From NCBI GenBank assembly GCA_034696485.1, contig JAQIWT010000660.1, positions 1 through 16,586 of the forward strand: DNA of 16,586 nt, written 5' to 3'. Under the pieces are notes generated by a model. The model ran no database searches. It saw nothing but the letters and a program-made list of their open reading frames with translations, and had not been told where the DNA came from. Position 1 is the first letter of the stretch. Each line of letters begins with the position of its first letter. The stretch is from Isohypsibius dastychi. Its lineage: Eukaryota > Tardigrada > Eutardigrada > Parachela > Isohypsibiidae. A program made the position numbers and the translations under genes. Below, piece after piece: positions 1 through 8,856 of this stretch.

Positions 1-3000
1 GTGCGGATTGGAGAATTCATCGGACAGTCTTCGGTTAAGAGCGGAAAGGATGTCAAGCGTGGATTGAACCAGAAACAGCAATCTGAGGTATAACTTTATT
101 TGAGTATTTCTTGATTGGTTTTTTAGCGTACCGTCTTGTTTTGTCAGGTTTTGACCAAGTTTCGGAATGGCGAGTTGAATGTGATTGTGGCGACCTGTGT
201 TGGGGAAGAAGGACTGGATATCGGCGAAGTGGATCTGATTGTTTGTTTTGATTCGTCGAGTCCCATTCGAGATCTTCAGCGTATTGGACGTACTGGTCGA
301 AAACGAGCCGGGAAGGTGATTGTGTTGGTGGCCGCGGGGATCGAAGAAGACGTAAGTCGAAGAGTTCTTTTTTGCTGTGGTCAGTTGGACGTACAGATTT
401 GGTATTGGTTGAATTGTTCAAATATTTTTTGTCTGTTTCGAAATTCTTTGTGATTCGAACTTATCGTCCAGAACTTTTGTTAGTGGAATGATATTGATTT
501 TCTATACATCTGTCTGCAAGGATCGCTTTTTTCGGTGTGTTTTTTATCATTTATGATGACCTTTTGGTCAATGACAAATCGACTACCAGGAATACTCATA
601 TATTGGTTAACCCTGGTAGTCGTCCAAAAAAACGTGGATCCCGAATGTCAAGGCTTTTGAGTAGTTCTAGATATTTTGTTCTACTTGAATAAGTATTTGT
701 TTCAGTTATTTCGTTCTTTTAGTTGCCTTAGTTCTAAATTATTTATTTTGATTTGATTTTGAATGACTTACTGATTGGTTTTGATTTTGGTCGGTTGTTT
801 TTAGCTCAAGTCAACAGAGCTTCTGGTTTAGTGTGCCTGCGAAATACTAACGCATTTTATTTCGTTGCAGAGAAATACAAAGCGAATAACACAGAAGAAG
901 CAGATCAAAAGAACCATGCAGACGAGAGATAATTGGGATTTCTACCAGGAGAGTCCCAGGATGGTTCCGGCGGAACTGAAGCCGATCTGTGTGAAACAAA
1001 AACTACTTCTTCCACCTTTCGAGCGGAAACCGACGACCAACGCCACCAGGAAAAGCAGTGGTACTCGGATGCGCCGAGAATTGTCCGATACTGCGAAATG
1101 GCTTCGAAAGAATTCGAATCGAGGTCTTGAAATCAAATTCGAAATATTTAGAACCAAAGTTCATTTATTTGTTGTTGAGCTAGATTCCGCCACTAAGGGC
1201 GATAAAGGATGTGGAAAGAAGACGGAAAAGTACCTGACTGATGAAGAAGCGGCGGAGTTGTACCGGAATTGTGACACTGGTTACCTGGACCGGAAAACCA
1301 AATCATACAAGCCGGCATTTCTGTTCAACCCTTCCACATTTGTGGAATTCGCAGAAAATGTAAGCGGGAGAAAGTCGCTTTAGGTTTATGAATATTCGCA
1401 CAGTTTTTATTCGGTCTTCCTGTCACAGCATCTTGAATTACACTATAATACGATTTTCTCGTTAGATGCGAAATCAGCTTCCGGTCAAGTTGCCGAAAGG
1501 ACCAACTGATGATCTGAATCTGCAAAGTGGCCTGGTCTGGCAGGTTCTTCCTCAGAAGACATACGGCCTCTCTCATTCCTGGAAAACTGACAAATTTATC
1601 AGCATGATGGCCCAGCTCAGCGACGACCACGGATCCGTCGATGTTGAAACTTGCGACACAAAATTTACCAGCCAGTACTCCGCTGCCGCCGACGCAGGCT
1701 ACATTGACCTTGATGACTCCGACTCGGAAATTTCAGAGAGCCACGCTGGAACCCCGGAAAAACCTGACCCGAAACCGAAGCGAGTAGCCTGGGCAAGTTT
1801 CAAAAAGAAACGATTGGAAACTTCGAACTCGAAGGGAATAGAACCCGAGGAAGTCGCGAACCAGAATGACGAACTTCCGGTTGATGCCGAAACATCCGAC
1901 TCACGTGAGGTCTATGATTTTGCTGGCCAAGAAGAAAACGGGATGGATTGCTCTGTAAATTGTGATAGAGAGAATAGCGATTCTTCGGATGAAGATGATA
2001 ACAAAGAGGCCGAGATTTCCGCCAGAAATGATAGTTCGCAGGAAGATGTTGTTGATGGTTCGGATCAGAGTCGGATCGAGGAACATAACGCTTCTCTTGT
2101 TTCTGGCGACCTCTATGCAATGGAGCTGAATGATTCGAAAGTATTGAGGAGTTTGATGTATGATGGCTCGAGCTCGGAAAGTGCTGTAAGTAATGGCTCT
2201 CTTGATATTCAAGTTGATAATACGGAAAATATTGATGAGATTTGATTGCAAAATTTAAATAAGTTGAAATCTAATTGAGTTGAACTTGAAAATCCATTCA
2301 TGTCCATCCGTTTTGATAAATTGTGCATTTTGCAGAATGTGACTTCCGTCATGAATAAAAGCGACTCGAACATGGTATCTTTCAACACTGGCATGCGACT
2401 CCTGAACGAAACTGCCTCAAAAACTGTCATCATCCCTGAAACTCCAGCTGAATTTCAGCTCAAAAAACCTCGATGCGGAACTTCCGGTCGAAGAACCGGA
2501 AGACTGAATTTCGATAACCCCGTTGATCTCGTTCTCGAACACGATGACGATCAATTTGATGATGATCTCAATCAATCCTGCTCGCCGCCTTTCTATAATC
2601 CATTCGCACCGGAACCAACTCGACGTCACTCAACGCCGCTTGCCAATCGCTTCCGGTCGTGTCAGACGCTCATTTCGCCGAACATTAGTCCGGTTGGAGA
2701 TCGACGTTATCCATCGGTGATTCCCGAAACCCCGGAACCGGTGGGATCCGGTAATGTGTTTCGGAATTTGATTCCACGGAAAGGGCGTATCATCCCGAAC
2801 TCCGCTCCGGAAGAACCGGAAGTGGGAGATGAGCCTGAGGGGGCAGTTGCTGAGAATGAAGTTATTGCCGAATCACTTCCGTTTGAAGGAAGATGTTCGC
2901 CGCTGAAACAAATGAATCGGAGTGTTGATGTGGAAATGGCTGAGCAAGCCAGGTCCTTCCGGACGAAATCGGTCGTTGTTGGAAATGCCGATGATTCTGG

Positions 3001-4194
3001 TGGGTTTCTTTATATGGTTTTGTTTATCGAGATTTGTATGTGTGAAATTATTATTCTAAATAATCATATATTCAATTAATCAAATACGTTTTGAATTGCT
3101 TTTGAAAATTAACTAAAATATTTTGGGTTTTTTAGAGGAGGTTTCGGTGATCTTGAAAAGAAAAGGCGGTCGGAAGAAGCCGGTTGCCGCGTTTCTCAGC
3201 CCATCACAAGAGAACATCAGTGTGGAAATCCTCGAGGACGAGGATAGCAATGAAGCCTCTGTTTCCGGTGTCCAAGGTCTTCCGCCGGCGAAGCGGAAGG
3301 TAAGAGACATGAGATCCCAGGAGATGATGTCGCTTCAATATAATTGTTCTAGGCTGTTGACCTAGTCAAGAAGCCAAAGAGATGCTATCGTCGCTTGGAG
3401 TTCATCGACGACGAAGCGGAAGTGTCGGATGACGAAAAAGTTTCAGCTGATGAAGACGAAACCGGAATGGACGATGAAGATTTTGACGACAGCTTTGTTA
3501 ACCGGGAAGCACTTTCGCAGACTGACCCTTCATGTAAGTAACCGGAGATTGAGTTAGCAAGGTTGAACTGATTACCAAATTCAACAAAAGGTCAAAATGT
3601 TAGGAAAGCTTCGAGCCTTGACTTGAAAAATTTAATCGTCCGATTTCAGAGTTTTGAACAATGCATCTCTCTCTATGGTACTTGACTTTTCTGATTGATC
3701 TGCATGTTGTGAGTTCTGAGGTTGAATTTTTTGTCGAAATGGAAAATTGTGAAGTGTTTAAAAACAGAGTTATTTCGGTCATCTTGTTATATTTGTCTTT
3801 TTGTCATTAAGTCTTCTTTATCGATTTCTTTGTAGTCATGGAGGGTGTCTACGTCAAGCATATGCTCCCATCACCGGGAACTCCAGATCTCGCCCAAGTT
3901 TTGGGTCGGTTGGGACCGCGTGTTATGCGAAACACTGACATCTTCTCACAGCCACCCGAACAGGATGATGACTATGGAAGTGACAGCTTTGTTGATTACG
4001 GAGACGAAACACCTGCGCCGAAGAAGAAGAAGATAAAGTATGGACAAATTCAATGGTTTCAACCAAAAAGGTGTTTTAATAGTGTTGTTGTTTTTGCTCG
4101 AAGGAAAACGAAGGCTGAAGTTCCGGAGAAGAAGAAAAAAACGGGAATATACAGCGGTTTCAAACCGCCTCGCAAAATCACCAGGGACGTTTAA
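1..4194 (+). CDS. FANCM: FANCM-type DNA translocase/helicase, 3' part (5' end off window)
   Basis: Eight visible exons join in phase: 1-87, 148-351, 871-1359, 1466-2185, 2336-2999, 3136-3299, 3353-3533 and 3836-4194 (TAA stop). They give about 955 residues if no further introns are removed. The first residues form the end of the SF2 helicase C domain: FIGQSS, NQKQQ, motif [16 protein letters not shown] (visible residues 45-59) and motif [12 protein letters not shown] (73-82). The block [10 protein letters not shown] (about 121-130) follows as in animal FANCM. The rest is long, acidic, Ser-rich and probably disordered, and ends with a conserved segment containing IFSQPPEQD (about 872-880) and a Lys-rich basic tail. 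FANCM remodels forks and D-loops in the nucleus and supports Fanconi and crosslink repair (family knowledge). No C-terminal ERCC4/HhH2 module is present. Two extra in-frame introns (1124-1183, 4038-4103) are possible and would shorten the protein by 42 residues. The DEAD/DEAH N-terminal half lies upstream of the window. Confidence 0.9.
352..870 (+). other. FANCM intron of 519 nt with a hairpin
   Basis: The donor GTAAGT (352-357) and acceptor TTCGTTGCAG (861-870) join GIEED to RNTKR in phase 0, which matches the FANCM order of helicase motif VI followed by the FYQxSPRMVP block. The intron is about ten times longer than the common short introns of this gene. Apart from an inverted repeat at 580-622 I see no coding or RNA gene in it. 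Confidence 0.85.
562..629. repeat. Imperfect inverted repeat (hairpin) in FANCM intron
   Basis: CGACTACCAGG (580-590) and CCTGGTAGTCG (612-622) are perfect 11-base reverse complements separated by 21 bases. Outside them TTTTGG (562-567) can pair with CCAAAA (624-629) across an asymmetric bulge. A second small hairpin, TGACC-TTTT-GGTCA, sits at 557-570 and would compete with this outer pairing. I do not recognise a named transposon; it may be a decayed short MITE or an intronic RNA structure. Confidence 0.6.
1124..1183 (+). other. Candidate 60-nt in-frame intron inside FANCM exon 3
   Basis: GT at 1124 (GAG|GTCTTG) and AG at 1183 (GAGCTAG) would remove exactly 60 nt in phase 1, joining NSNR-D-SATKG. 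The stretch is more AT-rich than its flanks and encodes a hydrophobic run ([14 protein letters not shown]) that is out of place in this charged region. Both splice sites are weak and the segment is open in frame, so it may also be plain coding sequence. Confidence 0.45.
3534..3835 (+). other. FANCM intron of 302 nt
   Basis: Donor GTAAGTA (3534) and acceptor TTTCTTTGTAG (ends 3835) join the acidic exon ending LSQTDPS to the exon with MEGVYVKHM in phase 1. The joined order, a D/E-rich block, then LSQ, then the IFSQ motif, follows the same order in vertebrate FANCM as I recall it. I see nothing else in the intron. Confidence 0.85.
4038..4103 (+). other. Candidate 66-nt in-frame intron in the last FANCM exon
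   Basis: A donor GTATGG at 4038 and an acceptor after a T-rich run (TTTTTGCTCGAAG, ends 4103) would remove 66 nt without changing frame. Removal fuses KKKKIK directly to [12 protein letters not shown], giving a continuous basic tail that looks like a nuclear localisation signal. The removed part would encode [20 protein letters not shown], which is unlike its surroundings. It is probably a true intron but can be read through. Confidence 0.6.
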
Positions 4195-4478
4195 TTTGGA
4201 CTTTTCTTTCCACTCAATTCATCATACCTCTTTTTTACTCTTGTTTTGTTACGTGGTGTTTTTTCTGGTCATGTGAACTAGGATTGCACTCGATTGTTCT
4301 CTTTCTTTTTGGACACTGTTTTTAATAAGGAAAAGCAAAAACTGCTTCAAAACTTCAAAAGACCAAAAACTGCAACAGCAGTGAATTAATCCGGAAAATA
4401 CATAACATACTTCGATAAATTATTAACTACTGAAATTAAAAAAGTTCTAAAAAATGCTCTCGAAAATAAAAACTGAAC
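4195..4478. other. Tail-to-tail gap between FANCM and the exonuclease gene
   Basis: These 284 bases lie between two convergent stop codons and must hold both 3' UTRs. On the + strand there is ATTAAA near 4435 and AATAAA at 4465-4470. On the - strand I find only variants (reverse complement of TTTAAT near 4321). No coding sequence or RNA gene is seen. Confidence 0.7.
4465..4470 (+). terminator. Candidate poly(A) signal AATAAA for FANCM
   Basis: This is the only perfect AATAAA on the + strand after the FANCM stop and before the opposing gene. If used, cleavage would fall inside the last coding exon of the convergent exonuclease gene, so the two transcripts would overlap. Variant hexamers nearer the stop (AATAAG near 4324, ATTAAA near 4435) are alternatives. 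Confidence 0.35.
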
Positions 4479-7400
4479 TCATTCGACATCCGACAGATTT
4501 TCACCCGGCGGACTTCCGGTTCCATCAAGAGCTTCGTCAACAACGGTTTCAGTAGGAGGTGTGGTTGGCCTCCCATTTCCTGTCGTTGAGTTTCGCGATT
4601 CTTTGACCTTTATTTTTTTCGGAGGATTTTTTCGAACAACACTTGGAAATGCAAGTCCACGATTTTGTGCGGCTTCAAGAAGAGTTTCATAAATCTGGAT
4701 CAGGCAGTGTGCGTCGTTTGCTGCATAGATAATCTGAGCTTCTCGAAGTGGCCGACGCTCCCAGTTGGACATTCGTTCCAACTTTGCAAGTGGTGAGCCG
4801 AGCACATTTTCGACGACGTTAGTTAAGGCGAATCTCATCCCACTTTTCTTTTTCTTCTCAACCGTCATCGGAGCTGCCGGGTTCTCGGATGACGGAGCCG
4901 GGTCCTGAAGCGGGCATTCAGCATCTTCAACATCTTCTCGCTTAAATCCTAAACCAGATTCACCGTCAGAGAATTGTGCGCAGAAAATAAATGGGTGAAA
5001 ACCATGGAGGAAATTTAAAGTGTCTAAAAAGTTAACAAATCTACGGCAGAAGATAAATTTCATCATAATGAAGCATTCATTCACGAATCACGATGTTTTA
5101 GTTCACATGAAGATCATTTTCCTAAAAACGGAAACGAATTCGAAAGAGCTGACTGGACAATGGAAATCTATTTAAACATCAGAAATTCTGAGGAACTCAA
5201 CTTAAACAATCGAAGTAACAAATTCGGGCTCACAAATATTGGAAACAACACACGCTCTCAACAAAGAGAAGACACCCAATTCTGATTCGAATTATCGCGT
5301 TCAAAATACACGTTTGATAAATATTAAACAAATGAAACAGACATTATTGAAGTAATTCAAACAACACCGCCTTCAATATCCTGATACTTATGACAAAAAT
5401 CCAACCCCAAAATTTTCAAGATCACAAAAAAAGGGAAAACATTCCATGTGCTGTATTCCATGTAAATCAATCAAAACTGCTTACAAAAAACCTCGTCCTT
5501 ATATAACAACGTGACGCTTCAAAAAAACTGCCCCTACCGTACCTCTTTCCCAATTTCCTAACCACTTCATGATTTCATACCGAAAATTCGGAAAACTGTA
5601 CGAAAGTACCCCAATGCTTTTTCAGAAATTCTTAACCTTTTCAGAAACTTGTTCACCGAAACAACTCACCGAAAATTTCCGGTGCATCGCGATACAAGCT
5701 CTCCGTCGCCGGTTTCAAGTCCACAATCCCATTCTCCCCCGCTCCCCCAACAAATCCCGGCAAAATCGGCTTCAACATCTGCAAATCCTGCTGCGTATCA
5801 AACCCCAATTTCACCGTCGTTTTCGACTTGAACAACTCCGTCAACAATCTCCACTCCGCTTCTTGAGCCAGTTCCCTCAACACAAACACATCAAACAAAT
5901 AACACGTCGTTTTCGTCGCAATCTGCAACAACGCCAACTCCGAGCTCTCCAATCCCGTTCTCGCTGGATTCCACTCACAATCGATCCCCACAACACTATG
6001 CTTCCCTAAATCACCCATTGCAGTATGGAACCCCTCAACCGTATCAACTATCACAACACAATTCCGCGGAATCTGCAATTCATGGTAACATTTCACGCCA
6101 TCAGTCACCGGAAGTTTCGCGGGAATCTTCAAAACATTCTCCGTGACAATATCATCCCAAAACTCCATATCCCACATCTCCATCAGTCGTCCCATAATCT
6201 CATTAGCAAAATTTTTCTTCCTGAGTTGGGAAAGTATGAAATCGGTCAGTTCGTCCGGAAATATGTCCGCCAGTGACGTCATATTCTCCATCCAGGCTTC
6301 CATGCTCTGTTCTTTGAAACTCATGTCTTTCATTAGATACATCACAGCCGCTTGACATTTACTCAGATAAATCCCGCTTATAACATACGGATCAATTCCG
6401 TGTTGATTCACCCACGACGACGCAACCTTTTTCAGTTTTTGAAGATTTAAAGCGCAGTGATTCGGTCTGCAGACATCAAACCCGAATTCCCGGATGACAG
6501 CGCGATTTTTGGTTCGGTTGTTGAATAAACACTCCATCATTTCCAGAACTTTGATCCTCATTTCCAAATCTCCACCGACGTACTTTTCCAGGACAGAAAC
6601 ATGACCCCCACATAAAAGCGGATAGGCGATTTTTTCCAACTCGAATTCGCGTTGGCGTTTGCTTCGGATGATGTTATTCGCCGCCTCCCGGAAGCACCTC
6701 ATGGCTAAAAGTTGTTCGACTGGAAGTTTCATGAGTTCAGGGTCCAGATCCGGTCTGACGAATTGGGGTCCGGGAACTCGCTGGACCCTTGAAGGGGGAG
6801 GTTCAGGCCGGTAGGGTGGATGGATGGGATAGGCTGGTTGTGGAAGTACTGGACCGGGCGGAAATGGGAAGAATGGAGGATGAAAGGGAACGTCGGGGAA
6901 GTGAGGGGGTGGAAAGCGGGGAGAGAAGTGTTGACTTGGGTAGAATGTCATTGAATGGTGAGGGCGTGGAAGCAATATCCCGTTCTGAGGATGAGAGCTG
7001 CTTCCGGCGAACTGTGGCAATCTTGAGTGCATCTGCAGAAGAAACAGTGAATGAAAACTTCTAAATTTCATATTCTCAAACCTAATGGGGATAAGAAAAC
7101 ACGAAACCCAAAAATGGTTGCGGAAGCACGAACGATATGAACAAAGAATTCAAGCCGCAACTATTTTTCTTTTGTTCCAAGTAAAACCATTCAAAGACGA
7201 AATATTTGTAGTCATTTTTCTCGTTTTTTAGATTCTGAAAAAAACTCTAGCCGAAGATAGCTGATCAGTCAGCTCAGAAAATTCCGAAAATATTCAGAAA
7301 AACATAACACAATATTTTAATTCTGCCCAACACCAGAAAAATAATTCTTTTCCAAACCAGGACGTAAGACATGTACTTCCAGGTTAGAGCAGCCCGAAGA

Positions 7401-7905
7401 AATTTAATTTGACCAAATAAAATATGTCCGAGTAAGTAAATTGTTTTGAAATCAAAAACAGCCAGCACGAACTACAAATAATTCCACTACAGCAATACAC
7501 AACCACAACTTCGAAACTCACCTGGTTGTCGGATCTTGGCAGAAATTCGTTTCCATGCGGTGAATACTGCTGACGTGGATGAAATTCCGGAACAACAAGA
7601 ACACTAGGAAAAGGACGAATTGGCGCACCGGAAGTCGCTCCTGGGCTTGGACCGCCTTGCTGACCGGGAAGCGGAGGAAAGTTATGGAAGTCATTTATAA
7701 AAGGCGCATTCTGGTGATAATTGGGCTGTTGAAAATGCATCCGAAGTGAGGGCGGCCGGAAGTTGAAATCTGAATTGGGATTCCAGTGCCCATTAGCCGG
7801 ATGTGAAAAATGGATGTTATCATTCGGGAAACGGTGTGAAGGAGGTACGTATTCCCGATTTCCGCGAAACGAACTTCTCCGCTCGTTGCGATTATTGTCC
7901 ATCAT
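4479..7905 (-). CDS. Mut-7/EXD3-like DEDDy 3'-5' exonuclease
   Basis: Three exons, 7905-7522, 7032-5670 and 4948-4479 (TGA stop), join in phases 0 and 1 to give about 738 residues. Residues 1-222 are low complexity, rich in Pro, Phe, His and Asn (FFPFPPGP, PPHFPDVPFHPP). Residues about 223-450 are helical and resemble the region that precedes the nuclease in Mut-7. The exonuclease fold follows: Exo I GIDCEW (D479, E481), Exo II LGFDTQQD (D540) and Exo III YAANDAH (Y657, D661), preceded by SNWERRPL as in the EXD3/Mut-7 family. All five catalytic residues are present, so it should be active; the family acts on RNA and in worms includes the silencing factor MUT-7 (established knowledge). The protein ends about 75 residues after Exo III with a Lys/Pro/acidic tail and has no Mut7-C domain, so it may be a mut-7 paralogue rather than MUT-7 itself. 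The start is the first ATG after a strong AG at 7906. Confidence 0.88.
4949..5669 (-). other. 721-nt intron of the exonuclease gene
   Basis: Donor GTGAGT (first base 5669) follows EIFG, and the chosen acceptor GGTTTAG ends at 4949; phase 1 is kept and the joined product runs from Exo II to Exo III. A stronger-looking acceptor, CTTTTTAG ending at 5024, has the same phase and would add 25 codons (exon start 5023), but that extension is T-rich and intron-like. No other gene or RNA is seen in this interval. Confidence 0.75.
7033..7521 (-). other. 489-nt intron of the exonuclease gene
   Basis: A CAG|GTGAGT donor (first intron base 7521) and a TTCTTCTGCAG acceptor (ends 7033) join two Pro/aromatic-rich low-complexity segments in phase 0, supporting one continuous gene. 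The next exon opens with ATG (7032-7030). Small open frames inside the intron show no family resemblance. Confidence 0.8.
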
Positions 7906-7918
7906 CTGCAAAAAAACA
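7906..7918 (-). promoter_or_regulatory. Splice acceptor directly before the exonuclease ATG (possible SL trans-splice site)
   Basis: On the - strand GTTTTTTTGCAG ends immediately before ATGATGGAC. An acceptor abutting the start codon is typical of nematode genes whose mRNA receives a spliced leader. The alternative is a cis-spliced non-coding first exon: a good CAG|GTGAAT donor lies upstream with its exon ending at 8326. Confidence 0.55.
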
Positions 7919-8747
7919 ACAACAATGTTACCAACAACAAAACATATTTCACGTCGAAACAAAATCGCAAATTGATTTTTCGTAAATAAAAGCTGAAAAC
8001 ACTGATGATAAAAACTGGAATTAAGCTGCAACTTCATGAGAGTATTTCAACGGAAATGACTCATCAGGATAAATGATTCGTAGCTGCTGGGCTGTTCAAC
8101 TCCAAAGCAATCATTACGGTACAGTATCGTCTTTGAATACTTTCAGTTTCAATAATCCACAAACTCTTACTTATTGCCCGTAAAAGCTGAAGTCATTTCA
8201 AGTCAAATTGGTAGACTAACCGAAATAGAATTTTCTATTGAGCATTAGCAAAAGTGAAGCTCATGCAAACTCAGATAACATATCCAGATCAGTGGTCACA
8301 AAATGAATCAAAACAATGGATTCACCTGGAAACCAGAGCAATCACACTCACAGGAGCAGGGCCGCTTCGACGAGCAGCGTTCTAAGAAGTAGCTACCACG
8401 AAGTCCAACGCATGAACACTGCTAATCCTACATCATACATAAATTCAACTCGTTGATGCAAATTGGGAAAAGCAAGCATCAACAGACCCGCACCTGAATT
8501 CTGATTTCTGAATCATCAACAAAAACGAGAATCAAAATCCAGAACTCTGCTTGTTGTGTCGAACGTTCCCTGTTGTCACAACAATCTGATCCGCACCGCA
8601 AGTGATAAACAAAACTACGATCACCTGCACAAGTGCTCGCAAGTGAGCTGATGAAACGATCGTGAAACAATGAAACGTAACAATCGCAAGTTGACTCAAC
8701 CTTTCTCTTGTCAGTCAGAAGAATTCCTTGAACGTAAGGTTTATGCA

Positions 8748-8828
8748 CGCTTCGCTCGTACGCTTCGCTTGCACGTCATTTTCTCAAAGCGAACCAGATG
8801 TCAAACCCTATCTCATCTCCGCTTCGCT
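8748..8828. repeat. Three copies of CGCTTCGCT
   Basis: Perfect 9-mers lie at 8748-8756, 8761-8769 and 8820-8828, and the first two sit in a near-tandem context (ACGCTTCGCT-CGT-ACGCTTCGCT). A partial reverse copy, AAAGCGAA, lies between the second and third. The CpG content is high against an AT-rich background. The role is unknown. Confidence 0.6.
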
Positions 8829-8850
8829 GAAAGGCTTATCAAATTGAAGA

Positions 8851-8856
8851 TTTATT
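8851..8856 (-). terminator. Candidate poly(A) signal for rol-3
   Basis: TTTATT on the + strand reads AATAAA on the - strand, about 357 nt beyond the rol-3 stop codon. It is the only perfect hexamer I found between the two - strand genes. A CATAAA variant lies farther downstream near 8740. Confidence 0.35.

Noticed and set aside
1800-2251. Antisense frames of 106 and 116 codons under FANCM exon 4
   Set aside because: They are shadows of a repetitive acidic/Ser coding region; the + strand joins in phase with exons on either side.
5569-6009. 146-codon open frame on the + strand
   Set aside because: It lies antisense to exonuclease exon 2 and the adjoining intron; it is Arg/Gln-rich with no family resemblance, while the - strand frame carries the DEDDy motifs.
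8479-8748. 89-codon - strand open frame, Cys-rich, ending near a donor-like CAG|GTGCGG
   Set aside because: There are no recognisable motifs, no matching upstream exon and no phase-compatible link to the exonuclease gene; at most it could be 5' UTR.
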